This document shows positions 33,127 through 41,734 of a DNA stretch of 64,000 nt, one piece after another. The notes beneath the pieces were generated by a model, which was not told the DNA's origin, searched no databases, and worked only from the letters and a program-made list of their open reading frames with translations. Source of the DNA: Candidatus Bathyarchaeota archaeon BA1 (GTDB taxonomy: Archaea > Thermoproteota > Bathyarchaeia > Bathyarchaeales > Bathyarchaeaceae); the NCBI GenBank assembly GCA_001399805.1, contig LIHJ01000089.1:1641-65640 (forward strand), in the 5' to 3' direction. Within the stretch, counting starts at the first letter, position 1. Each line of letters begins with the position of its first letter. The position numbers were made by a program, and so were the translations under genes.

Positions 33127-34482
33127 TTATAATTTTATTTCTGAGCGCTTCCTAATTCCCTCTATAACAGCAGCAATTTTTTCATTTACAGGTATCTTTG
33201 CCAACTCAAACTTCTCTCGGGGTTTGATGAGGGGGCGGGTTGCATCCATGCCCAGCTTTGTGGTTAGGCCTGTCTCTTGGTCGGCTGATGGGTCCAGCGT
33301 TGACCCCCTGGCTTGGGGGATGACGACCAGGTCCTCATCGGCCTGGAAGCGGGTTGCGATGGCCCACTCAACCTCCTCTGAGTTAAAAACCTCAACGTCG
33401 GTGTTGACGACAATGGCGTGTTTGAGGCTAGGATGAGCACCAAAAGCAGCCATAATCGCATTTTTCGCATCACCATCGGTTTGCTTCTCGATAGAGATGA
33501 TGGCGTGGAGCCACCCACATCCACCGTGGGAGAGGTTCACCGCCTTTGCTATTGGCACGACTTTTGCAACAGCTTCCCAGATCATGGTTTCATGGGGTAG
33601 GCCCATCAGCAATTTGTGTTCTGCCCCGGATGGTAGAAGGGCTTGGTAGATGGGGTCTTGGCGGTGCATCACACCAACCAATTCGATGATGGGCTGGCTC
33701 CTTTGGATGTCGTAGGTTCCGGTTACGTCGACCAGTGGACCCTCAATGGTTTCCTTCTCCACCGATATGAAACCTTCCAGTATCATTTCTGACTCTGCTG
33801 GGGCGTAGGCATTCACATGCCCACATTTTATCAGCTGCATCTTGTTTTCAAGTAGCGCATTGGCTATGCCAAACTCACTCAAGCCAAAGGGAGCTGGTGA
33901 AGATGCGGCCAACAAGACGGCTGGATGTAGGCCGATCGCTATGGCGACCCCCAAATCCTTCCCCTGGTCCTTAGCCATTTTCCACAACTCAAAGAGGTGC
34001 CTCGGCACCAGACGGATGGCTAAGTGGTTGTCGTCTAGGACCTGTAGACGATGAATAGAGACATTTTCAATCGTCCCATCAGGACTTCGCGCAGAGACAA
34101 TGGCGGAGGTGATGTAGGCCCCGGCATCCCTCTCAAAGTGGGTCAAGATCGGAATCTTGGATAGGTTTGGCTTCTCAACCACCTCTTGGACTGGGCCTTC
34201 CCTCATGATCTTTGGGGAGGTTGGTGAGCGCCAGGCGTTAATTAACCTCTGGTAGAGGTTTTCCGGACCAACCTTCAGTGCAGAGCATATTCGTTGGCGT
34301 GTTCCACAAACATTTGCCACACTCTTGGTGGTATGGCCCTTTACGTTGTCAAAAAATAGGATTGGCCCGCCGTCAAACGCCTTCATGATGGCTGACATCT
34401 CGAATCTGGGTGAGAACCGATCCTTTACATGGATCACTTCCCGGTCCTTCTCCATCTCCTCGAGAAAACTTCGCAGACTCAT
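33127..34482 (-). CDS. UbiD-type decarboxylase; candidate anhydromevalonate phosphate decarboxylase
   Basis: 451 residues with the UbiD layout: GPILFFDNVKGHTTKSVANV, the prenyl-FMN-binding middle region NVSIHRLQVLDDNHLAIRLV, IAIGLHPAVLLAASSPAPFG, EMILEGFISVE, GPLVDVTGTYD and HAIVVNTDVEVFNSEEVEWA. UbiD enzymes decarboxylate with prenylated FMN. In archaea one member decarboxylates anhydromevalonate phosphate to isopentenyl phosphate after the AcnX dehydratase, and an AcnX pair is 3.4 kb away. A UbiX-type flavin prenyltransferase is not seen here. The start overlaps the upstream gene end by four bases. Confidence 0.9.
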   Translation of the reverse strand: MSLRSFLEEMEKDREVIHVKDRFSPRFEMSAIMKAFDGGPILFFDNVKGHTTKSVANVCGTRQRICSALKVGPENLYQRLINAWRSPTSPKIMREGPVQEVVEKPNLSKIPILTHFERDAGAYITSAIVSARSPDGTIENVSIHRLQVLDDNHLAIRLVPRHLFELWKMAKDQGKDLGVAIAIGLHPAVLLAASSPAPFGLSEFGIANALLENKMQLIKCGHVNAYAPAESEMILEGFISVEKETIEGPLVDVTGTYDIQRSQPIIELVGVMHRQDPIYQALLPSGAEHKLLMGLPHETMIWEAVAKVVPIAKAVNLSHGGCGWLHAIISIEKQTDGDAKNAIMAAFGAHPSLKHAIVVNTDVEVFNSEEVEWAIATRFQADEDLVVIPQARGSTLDPSADQETGLTTKLGMDATRPLIKPREKFELAKIPVNEKIAAVIEGIRKRSEIKL

Positions 34483-34838
34483 TTCCCACTTTCCTCCTTT
34501 GTGACAATCTTCTCAACTAGCTTTAGAAGAATTGAACAGGCCTCCCTCTCGCCAATGGTTTTGGTAAAAACGGACACTAGGGCGATTTTATTCATTTTCT
34601 CGGCAAGGCGTTCGGCGAAGAGGCGGGCCACCATCACATTCCGATCGCCCAGTAGTATGGAGGACAAAGGTGGACCAATCATCCCGCGTGCTTGTGGTAT
34701 GGCCACCGCCAATGTGCCCAGCTGGTCCTCTCCCTCACTCAAAAGAGCCAAGTTCGCATTCTTTGTCTCCAAATACAGAGCCAAGAAACGAGTGTCCCTT
34801 TCCTGTATCTCTTCCTTAACAACTCTTGCTCTTGACAT
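34479..34838 (-). CDS. small protein of unknown function, PAC3/POC-like at best
   Basis: 119 residues from ATG 34838 (the frame opens at 34907, but the first 23 residues look non-native). It has an alternating strand pattern RFLALYLETKNANLALLSEG, LGTLAVAIPQARGMIGPPLS and SILLGDRNVMVARLFAERL, then a helix ending VEKIV. The size and fold pattern recall small proteasome-assembly-chaperone-like proteins, but the similarity is weak and I do not assign a family. It is translationally coupled (ATGA overlap) to the UbiD-type gene and divergent from nth. Confidence 0.6.
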   Translation of the reverse strand: MSRARVVKEEIQERDTRFLALYLETKNANLALLSEGEDQLGTLAVAIPQARGMIGPPLSSILLGDRNVMVARLFAERLAEKMNKIALVSVFTKTIGEREACSILLKLVEKIVTKEESGK

Positions 34839-34909
34839 GCACAACCACACCATCTCACTTATACCAAAGACCACTCGATATTTAGTTGTTTTTAAGTGAG
34901 GAGACATGC

Positions 34910-35572
34910 ATGGCGGAAAATAGAGCGATGAAAATTCTTCACATACTTCTGAAGAATTTTTCTTTTCCGCAGTGGGTTCACTCAGCTAAGGATCCCTTCC
35001 GAACTTTGATCGTCACAGTGATTTCTCAAAACACCGCTAACAAGAACACAGCGAAAGCCTTTGAGAGCCTTTCAAGTATGTTTCCGATAACCCCTGAGGC
35101 TTTGGCAAAGGCGGATGTGGGGCAGATTGAGGATGCTATCAGGGTTGCGGGATTGTATAGGAATAAGTCGAGGGTCATCAAGGAGCTTTCTCGAATGGTA
35201 GTTGAGCGGTTTCATGGCTCCCTAGATTTCATTTATTCAATGCATTTCGAGGAGGCAAGGAAGACGCTTCTCACCATTCCGGGGGTTGGACCTAAAACCG
35301 CCGATGTGGTTCTCCTCTTTTGCGCTGAGAGGCCCACAGTCCCTGTTGATACCCATGTGAATCGGGTCTCAAAAAGGCTGGGGCTGGCCCCACCGAGCGC
35401 TGATTATGATGGGGTTCGATTGGCGCTTCAGTCTCTTTATCCGCCTGAGGAATATCTCCCCATTCACATATTGCTCATTCAGCTTGGGCGAAAATATTGC
35501 AAAGCCTGGAAACCCTTATGCAAAGTGTGTGTTGTCAGTGCCCTTTGTCCATCTGGAAACGTCGGGGATTAA
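34910..35572 (+). CDS. nth: endonuclease III-type DNA glycosylase
   Basis: 220 residues from ATG 34910. The HhH-GPD signature is present: VTVISQNTANKNTAKAFESL, the hairpin LLTIPGVGPKTADVVLLF with the Lys of bifunctional enzymes, and the catalytic Asp in VPVDTHVNRVSKRLGL. The C-terminal 4Fe-4S loop is C-KAWKPL-C-KV-C-VVSAL-C. It removes oxidised pyrimidines and nicks the abasic site. An XPD-like helicase gene follows after two bases, suggesting a repair operon. Confidence 0.93.
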   Translation: MAENRAMKILHILLKNFSFPQWVHSAKDPFRTLIVTVISQNTANKNTAKAFESLSSMFPITPEALAKADVGQIEDAIRVAGLYRNKSRVIKELSRMVVERFHGSLDFIYSMHFEEARKTLLTIPGVGPKTADVVLLFCAERPTVPVDTHVNRVSKRLGLAPPSADYDGVRLALQSLYPPEEYLPIHILLIQLGRKYCKAWKPLCKVCVVSALCPSGNVGD

Positions 35573-35574
35573 CC

Positions 35575-37515
35575 ATGTTGAGACTACCTAAGAAGGTTGA
35601 TGCCTTCTTCCCTTATCCCAGTGTTCGACCCTTCCAAGACATCTTCACCAACACGATCTATGAAGCGGTTAGGGCGGGCAACCATGTTCTCCTCGAGGGG
35701 AGCAACGGCTTGGGCAAGACGGTCGCTGCCTTAGCCGCTTGCCTGCCCATCGCAAAGGATCAGGACTTGCAGATCCTTTATGTGGCGAAGACACACCGCC
35801 AGCATGATCGCGTGATTGAGGAGCTTAACGCCATCTCAAGAAAACAGCTGGTTTCTGGTCTCTCCATCCGAGGAAGGTGTGAGATGTGCTTTCACCCCTT
35901 CATTGCGCGTCATGCGCCAGATGCTAGATCGGCGATGGAGATCTGCGAGCTGTTAAAGGCCAGGGAGCAGTGCCCCTACCATGAGGGATTACACAAAAAA
36001 CGTGACAGGTGTGCGGAGCTTCAGTCACATATCTCCTCTAGGCCGTACACCGCACCTGAGATTCAGGAGATCTGCCGAGTAGAGGGCATCTGCCCCTATG
36101 AATTAACCAAGCTCCTGATCGGCGATGTGGATATCGTTGCCCTGAGTTACATATACATTTTCGATCCTGTCATCCGTGGTGCCTTTCTAAAGCATTTAGA
36201 AAAGCCCATGCGGGAAATCATTCTTATCGTGGACGAGGCTCACAACCTGCCTGACACAGCTACGGAATTAGCCAGTGACAGCCTCTCACTCTTCGCCATT
36301 CGGCAAGCAGGGAATGAGGCTAAGAGACTCAACCATAAGGACATCGCCGCCTTTTCTCGAAAATTTATGGATGTGATGGAAAAGATGGTGTCGCAGGTTG
36401 AAGAGGAGCGCTATATCCCTCCCGATTATTTGATTGAAAACATTAGAATGAAGGCGGGGATAGATGAGCCCCTCACCTTCTTTGAACACTTACACACTAC
36501 GGGAAACATGATTAGACGCAACCTTTTGGCGCATGGGAGGCCGCCACGCTCCCACATCCACAAACTCGGTGAATTCCTCCTGAGATGGTTGGAAACTTCA
36601 AATGATGCCTCCTTCACCCACGTTTTATGCAGATACATGGCGAAGTCTGGCGTAGCCTCTGCTCGCTTAGAAATTGTTGCGCTGGACCCAGCCAAGATCA
36701 CGGCTCCGGTTTTCTCATCCGTGTACTGTAGCGTAGGCATTTCTGGAACCTTGGAGCCACTGGAATCCTACATGAAAATAACAGGCTTGCCTCAAAACAC
36801 CGTCCGCAAGGCGGTCCCGTCCCCCTTCCCGAGGGAGCACATCCTGCCCCTCGCTTGCTGTGGCATCACCACCGCTATGAAGCAACGAACAGGGGGGATG
36901 TACAAGAAACTCGTGAAACGCATAGCAGAGGCAGTTCGATATAGCCCGGATACAAACGTCGGTATCTTCACCGCTTCTTATGAGGTGTCACAAGGCCTAT
37001 TGGACGCCGGGTTAGAGAGAGTGGTGGATAGGGAGCTTTTTATCGAACATCAAGGTATGCCATCAAAGCAGAATGATGCTCTCATTAGGCAGTTTAAATC
37101 GTATGCTGAAAGGGGTGGCGCGGTCCTCTTAGGAGTGGAAGGAGGACGCGCTTCAGAGGGAGCGGATTATCCGGGAAAGGAGATGGAAACCGTTGTCATA
37201 GTTGGTGTTCCCTACGCCCAACCCTCTCCCAAGGTCGAGGCCCAGATTAAGTATTACGAAAAACAGTTTCCAGGACATGGTCGGGAATATGGATATGTTT
37301 GGCCCGCTTTGAGGAGAGCTTCGCAAGCGGCAGGTAGACCTATAAGATCATTGGACGATCGTGGAGCAATCATCTTCATGGATTATCGTTTCACAACCGC
37401 CTATTGCCGGCGTTATCTTCCGACGTGGGTACGGAAAAACCTGAAAACATTACCTGATGAAGACGGAAGGATCGCCCAGGAACTTATGCTTTTTTTCGGC
37501 TTTCAGGAATCATGA
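35575..37515 (+). CDS. XPD/Rad3-like Fe-S DNA helicase (superfamily 2)
   Basis: 646 residues from ATG 35575, immediately after nth; the frame is open a further 26 codons into nth but that is not native. Walker A is LLEGSNGLGKTVAALA (about 40-55), motif Ia follows in LYVAKTHRQHDRVIEEL, the DEAH box is IILIVDEAHNLPDTA, and the late motifs include VEGGRASEGADYPGKEM and QAAGRPIRSLDDRGAIIFMD. Cysteines between motifs Ia and II (GRCEMCF, EQCPYH, DRC) form the iron-sulfur site. XPD unwinds DNA 5'-3' in repair. Its place after nth supports that role. Confidence 0.92.
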   Translation: MLRLPKKVDAFFPYPSVRPFQDIFTNTIYEAVRAGNHVLLEGSNGLGKTVAALAACLPIAKDQDLQILYVAKTHRQHDRVIEELNAISRKQLVSGLSIRGRCEMCFHPFIARHAPDARSAMEICELLKAREQCPYHEGLHKKRDRCAELQSHISSRPYTAPEIQEICRVEGICPYELTKLLIGDVDIVALSYIYIFDPVIRGAFLKHLEKPMREIILIVDEAHNLPDTATELASDSLSLFAIRQAGNEAKRLNHKDIAAFSRKFMDVMEKMVSQVEEERYIPPDYLIENIRMKAGIDEPLTFFEHLHTTGNMIRRNLLAHGRPPRSHIHKLGEFLLRWLETSNDASFTHVLCRYMAKSGVASARLEIVALDPAKITAPVFSSVYCSVGISGTLEPLESYMKITGLPQNTVRKAVPSPFPREHILPLACCGITTAMKQRTGGMYKKLVKRIAEAVRYSPDTNVGIFTASYEVSQGLLDAGLERVVDRELFIEHQGMPSKQNDALIRQFKSYAERGGAVLLGVEGGRASEGADYPGKEMETVVIVGVPYAQPSPKVEAQIKYYEKQFPGHGREYGYVWPALRRASQAAGRPIRSLDDRGAIIFMDYRFTTAYCRRYLPTWVRKNLKTLPDEDGRIAQELMLFFGFQES

Positions 37516-37577
37516 CAATCACCAAGTGTTTCTTAAGTGCAATTAAGAAACACGGCGAGTAAGCTGGTGGGAAAAAC

Positions 37578-38861
37578 TCACTCATAATCCGCAAAAACTG
37601 GGCTTATGCCGATCTCCCTGCCCTTTTTATCTAGTTTTATCTGACCGACACGGATAGTGGAAATGTTCCTACGGATCGGTGTATAAATCTTCATTACCCC
37701 TCTCTCATAGTCAATCGCACATAATACGCCGATACCCAGAAAGTTTCCCAGCCAATCGTGTAATGCAACAAGCAGGCCCTCTTCCTCGCCCTCCCGAATT
37801 ATTTTCACCCTCTTTAGTAAGCTCTGCTCTGCCCTTTTCACCCGTTCCCCATCAACCCACTGATTCTTCCTTAAAATGATGAATGAGGCATTGGGTGTTT
37901 CTTCACAGTACACAGCGCTTGTGCCCAGCAGATCGTTTATTTTTTCCATATGCTCCGTCGTCGTGGTACCAAATCTCGTAGGTGCGCCCTCGACCCTCAC
38001 CCAGCTTAAAAGGAGGGTTAGGATCTTGGCCCCTTTCAAATACTTCTTGTAGCTCAGTTCTCGCAGCACCTTTCTCTTTTCCCGATCCCTTCTCCGTATA
38101 GCTGGCGGAGACTCGATGGACAGAACCTCCACTCCCTTCAGCGCTGTTATAATGGGGGCTAATTCATCCCCCTGTTGTATCCCCACCACGATGTCGGGAG
38201 CCACCTTCTCCGTCAACTTAACCTTATAGCTCGCTGCATCTTCGCCCTCAACCCACCCATCTGTATTTATCACCAAACAATTCACGCCCATTTCTAGAGC
38301 CCGGTCCCTTAATGCAGTCAGCCCCTCCATCACCTTGTTTATGGCTCCGCTTGGGCTTGTTAACCCAACAAAGTATGCGTTTTCCGTCTCTACCTCAAAA
38401 AGATCTTTTATCGGTACGGCGACGCGACTAAACCCAATGGTGGAGGGAGGTCCTATGTCGGACTGCCCCACATCGGCATCGATGATGGCTACTTTCCATC
38501 CCTCTCTCAACGCTTTGTTGGCAAGGTAGGTACACAAACTTGTTTTGCCCGAGTCGATCCCACCCATCACCATGACCGTCACAGGCTTTTCATGAGAGAG
38601 GATTTTCTGGGTGGTGTCTTCCCAAGAGGAAGGTATTGTGCTTCCGTCAACCTCCTCAAAACTGACCTCCTCACTCAACATCAAATCAAATGCAGCCCGC
38701 TTCCTGACCTCAAAGGGCATGCGCTTGCCCTCTCGTATCACGATCTTGTCACCCACTTTAAGCGTTGCACCCAAAACCTCGACCGCCCCAGAGAGGAGGC
38801 TTACAGACGCTGGACCGTCGACCAGCAGGGTTTTACCTTTTTCAACAGTATGCTCCATCAT
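37578..38861 (-). CDS. Clp1/Grc3-type polynucleotide 5'-kinase
   Basis: 427 residues. The N-terminal beta domain (LLVDGPASVSLLSGAVEVLG, RMPFEVRKR) is followed by Walker A GGIDSGKTS (100-108), IIDADVGQSDIGPPSTIGFS and a clasp-like ITALKGVEVLSIESPP. A C-terminal beta domain ends the protein. Archaeal Clp1 homologues phosphorylate RNA or DNA 5' ends and may act in tRNA exon joining or RNA decay, which is relevant to the intron-bearing tRNAs here. The start overlaps the end of the RuvC-like gene by four bases. Confidence 0.9.
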   Translation of the reverse strand: MMEHTVEKGKTLLVDGPASVSLLSGAVEVLGATLKVGDKIVIREGKRMPFEVRKRAAFDLMLSEEVSFEEVDGSTIPSSWEDTTQKILSHEKPVTVMVMGGIDSGKTSLCTYLANKALREGWKVAIIDADVGQSDIGPPSTIGFSRVAVPIKDLFEVETENAYFVGLTSPSGAINKVMEGLTALRDRALEMGVNCLVINTDGWVEGEDAASYKVKLTEKVAPDIVVGIQQGDELAPIITALKGVEVLSIESPPAIRRRDREKRKVLRELSYKKYLKGAKILTLLLSWVRVEGAPTRFGTTTTEHMEKINDLLGTSAVYCEETPNASFIILRKNQWVDGERVKRAEQSLLKRVKIIREGEEEGLLVALHDWLGNFLGIGVLCAIDYERGVMKIYTPIRRNISTIRVGQIKLDKKGREIGISPVFADYE

Positions 38862-39484
38862 GTTTTCCTCCGAGGAAACACTTGACCTACTCTCTCCGCA
38901 ATTTTTATGGCAGATATTACGTCCCTCGTCCCTTTTTGATAAATGAACTCCCCCACGAGGCGACTCGTCCCAGCTTCGCTTACCATTTCTATTATGGTCT
39001 CCCTCGGCAGGGCTTCATCCAATAAGTTTAGTAGTTCTTTGACATAAATGGGAGCGCCATCCCCTATCTTTATTATGCTTTTTTTAGCTGGCATTTTATC
39101 CAATGTCTTTAATACGGCGTTTATCGTTTCCTCTAAACTGGAGCATGTGAGGGCCTCCGAAACCTTTCCATCAGTCAGGACTGCAACCCCGAAGGTCTTA
39201 CCTGGGTCCACCCCTATAACAACCCTATCATAACCGCGTCCTTGAACAAACTGAACCGCCTCATTAACAACCGTTGCGGGGTCCATCCCATCCTTAAAAA
39301 CCATAATGCTTGGGTGTGTTATTAGATGGCGCTCCTCCTGGGTTGTGATGACCACCTTAACATCTAAAGGGATATGGTCTCTTGGTGTTAGGCTTAAGAA
39401 GGGTACGCCTCTCCTTTTAAGTTCGGTTACCAACCTATAGTAGGCTCTCCCAGATACCGTTACAAGCGCTATTTGTGCCATCAT
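38858..39484 (-). CDS. RuvC/RNase H-fold protein of unknown function
   Basis: 208 residues. An N-terminal small domain (IALVTVSGRAYYRLVTELKR, FLSLTPRDHIPLDVKVVITT) is followed by an RNase H-like core: VVIGVDPGKTFGVAVLTDGK with the first catalytic Asp, IKIGDGAPIYVKELL, IEMVSEAGTSRL with a possible Glu, and a terminal RDVISAIKIAERVG with the late Asp. It resembles archaeal RuvC/YqgF-type proteins. A nuclease role on branched nucleic acid is possible but unproven. It is co-transcribed with the Clp1-type kinase by a four-base overlap. Confidence 0.75.
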   Translation of the reverse strand: MMAQIALVTVSGRAYYRLVTELKRRGVPFLSLTPRDHIPLDVKVVITTQEERHLITHPSIMVFKDGMDPATVVNEAVQFVQGRGYDRVVIGVDPGKTFGVAVLTDGKVSEALTCSSLEETINAVLKTLDKMPAKKSIIKIGDGAPIYVKELLNLLDEALPRETIIEMVSEAGTSRLVGEFIYQKGTRDVISAIKIAERVGQVFPRRKT

Positions 39485-39596
39485 AGTCTGCCCTTTTATG
39501 TCTTAGTGCTGGATAAAATTGTTAACTTTAAGTTTAGATGTTCATAGGCATCATGTGCGGCTGGAACTGCGGGCATATTGGTTTCGCTGGTTGGTT

Positions 39597-40346
39597 TCAC
39601 TTTCTTAACTCATCTCTAATTTTTTGAGCATAGTAGCTTGCTAGTTTATCTATCATCTTCAAACCCGCTTCTCTTGAGGCTTTACGCGGGTCGCCGAGCA
39701 CCCCTATAGGTGACAAAGCCTTCAAGCCTTTACTCATTAAGGCTGAGGAGGTGAACTTGCCCATGTAGCCCTTCTTAAATTCTCCGGTATTAACCAGCTC
39801 TGGTTTGTAAGCTATTATCAGTGATGTTTCTGAAGCACCTGAGTGGGCGCCTGCCTCTTCAAAGGAAACGTTGAATTCTTGCATTGCCTCCGCCATTTTT
39901 GTGATGAGTTCTTCTAAGTTCGCTATGGCTACGATGTTGATGCCCTTCAACTCTCGAGCGATCTCAGGGGCAACAGCGTTTACGGGGGCGAAATTTCCGC
40001 CCTGTGTAGGAACTAAGACAATATTCTGGAAACCATGAGCCGCCAAGGACCTACAAACTTCCTTGATGGTCTGCATAAGCGTTTCTGGAGTTAGCGTTAT
40101 GGTGCCTGGGAAATCCATATGATGCCTTGAGCATCCGGGCCTAATCGTCGAGGCGACAAGGGCGTCGCCCAAGGCTTCCGCCACTTTTTCACCCAATACA
40201 TCTCCCGCGAAGGTGTCGGTGCCTGTTGGTAGGTGGGGGCCGTGTTGTTCTAGTGAGCCCACGGGGACTATGACGGTCCGCTTTCCTCTAGCCAAGGCCT
40301 CCTCAATTTTGGGCCAAGTCATTTCTTCAAGCTTAACCTTATCCAT
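39597..40346 (-). CDS. creatininase-family amidohydrolase
   Basis: 249 residues from ATG 40346. Motifs: VIVPVGSLEQHGPHLPTGTD with the Glu, His and Asp metal ligands, PGCSRHHMDFPGTITL, and AGAHSGASETSLI with the late Glu. The usual N-G-H-G-G-N motif is P-T-Q-G-G-N here, so the His is Gln. Family members cut cyclic amides: creatinine, formamidopyrimidines in archaeal flavin/F420 synthesis (ArfB), or mycofactocin peptides. The substrate is not decided. It is divergent from radB. Confidence 0.85.
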   Translation of the reverse strand: MDKVKLEEMTWPKIEEALARGKRTVIVPVGSLEQHGPHLPTGTDTFAGDVLGEKVAEALGDALVASTIRPGCSRHHMDFPGTITLTPETLMQTIKEVCRSLAAHGFQNIVLVPTQGGNFAPVNAVAPEIARELKGINIVAIANLEELITKMAEAMQEFNVSFEEAGAHSGASETSLIIAYKPELVNTGEFKKGYMGKFTSSALMSKGLKALSPIGVLGDPRKASREAGLKMIDKLASYYAQKIRDELRK

Positions 40347-40490
40347 ACATACCACTTCCCTACACTATTTGGCGTTTGGCTTTTAAACGATTTTGGCGCA
40401 TCAAAAGAAGCTATCAACAGAAAAAATAACGGCCAAGAGCTAGAATTAGCCTCAAAACACATTTAACCTTGGGCTTGTATTCGCTTTAGT

Positions 40491-41192
40491 GTGGAGCCCT
40501 TGCAGCGTGTGGTCCCTACGGGTTGTGGTTCGCTGGATAGGTTGTTAGAGGGAGGGCTTCCCATTGATGGTGTGTGCCTTGTTTATGGGGAGGCAGAGAC
40601 GGGTAAAACGTCCCTTGCCATTCAATGCGCCATCAACTCAGCGAGAATGGATTACAAGGTCATCTTCATAGACTCAGATGGCACATTTTCCACAAGGCGG
40701 TTGTCACAAATAGCTTATCATGATTTTGATAAGATCGCCCCCTTGATAATTTTAGTCAGGCCGATCAATTTTCAAGAGCAAGCTATGGCCATAGATGATC
40801 TCGGTGAATACATAACCAAAAAAGTTGGGTTGGTGATCGTGGATACTATCACATCATTGTACCGCGCTGAACTGGGAGGACCTAAAGAAACGTTTGAATT
40901 AAATCGGGAATTGAGTAGACAGGTGGCATACCTGGCTCAAGCCGCCAAAACCCATAAGGTGGCGACCCTCATCACCAGCCAGGTTCGAAGCGCCTTTGAG
41001 GAAGAGCATGTGAGCGTAGAGCCCGTGGCCACGCGGGTTCTGAGGTTCTGGTCAGACGTTGTGATCAATTTAAGACCCACTGGGCAAAGGCGCGTGATGA
41101 GGGCCCTCGTTGAAAAACACCCAAAGCATAAGCATCTCTTAAGCTGCTACCTCACCATAGAGAGAACTGGCATACACGATCATCGCCGATAA
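40491..41192 (+). CDS. radB: RadB, RecA-family recombinase paralogue
   Basis: 233 residues from GTG 40491. It is a single RecA core with the motif order PTGCGSLDRLLEGGLPIDGV, Walker A YGEAETGKTSLA (about 32-43), VIFIDSDGTFSTRRL, Walker B VGLVIVDTITSLYR and ATLITSQVRSAFEE. It lacks the N-terminal helix-hairpin-helix domain of RadA, as expected for RadB. RadB helps RadA in homologous recombination in archaea. It is divergent from the creatininase gene and followed by ribosomal protein L10e. Confidence 0.92.
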   Translation: MEPLQRVVPTGCGSLDRLLEGGLPIDGVCLVYGEAETGKTSLAIQCAINSARMDYKVIFIDSDGTFSTRRLSQIAYHDFDKIAPLIILVRPINFQEQAMAIDDLGEYITKKVGLVIVDTITSLYRAELGGPKETFELNRELSRQVAYLAQAAKTHKVATLITSQVRSAFEEEHVSVEPVATRVLRFWSDVVINLRPTGQRRVMRALVEKHPKHKHLLSCYLTIERTGIHDHRR

Positions 41193-41236
41193 AGCTTTAA
41201 ATATTGCTGTTCTTGTATGCTGGGAAGGGAAAAGCC

Positions 41237-41734
41237 ATGAGGGCAGGTTGCTATCGAAAGGTAAAGGGTCAACCCTACACGAGGAAGGAGTACATTCGAG
41301 GCTCCCCCCCACCAAAAATCACCAAGTTCACCATGGGGGACACCACGAGTAAATTTAACTATCAGGTTCTTTTGATCACCCAAAGGGAGGCTCAGATTCG
41401 TCACAACGCGTTGGAGGCAGCACGCGTGGCAGCAAACCGAGTCCTCCTAGATAAATTGGGAAATAATTACTGTTTACGAGTCTTACCTTACCCGCATGCC
41501 GTGCTTCGCGAGAACAAGATGATTTTTGGGGCACATGCGGATCGACTGCAGGACGGGATGAGAAAGCCCTTTGGTAAGCCTGTGGGAACCGCTGCCCGGG
41601 TGAAATCAAACCAGCCCATCATCGTGATCAACGTGAATGAGGATGGCCTTGAAGCCGCGAAGGTGGCGTTGAAGCGTGGTGAGGACAAGTTACCTATTCC
41701 TTGCCGAATGGTCATTGAGAAAACCATGGACTAA
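41237..41734 (+). CDS. rpl10e: large ribosomal subunit protein L10e (uL16)
   Basis: 165 residues from ATG 41237. Family signatures: MRAGCYRKVKGQPYTRKEYI, ALEAARVAANRVLLDKLGNN, LRVLPYPHAVLRENKMIFGA and HADRLQDGMRKPFGKPVGTA. It binds 23S rRNA near the peptidyl-transferase and GTPase centres. The frame is open 11 codons upstream but the native start is clear. The stop abuts the GTG start of ppsA, so the two may be co-transcribed. Confidence 0.96.
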   Translation: MRAGCYRKVKGQPYTRKEYIRGSPPPKITKFTMGDTTSKFNYQVLLITQREAQIRHNALEAARVAANRVLLDKLGNNYCLRVLPYPHAVLRENKMIFGAHADRLQDGMRKPFGKPVGTAARVKSNQPIIVINVNEDGLEAAKVALKRGEDKLPIPCRMVIEKTMD

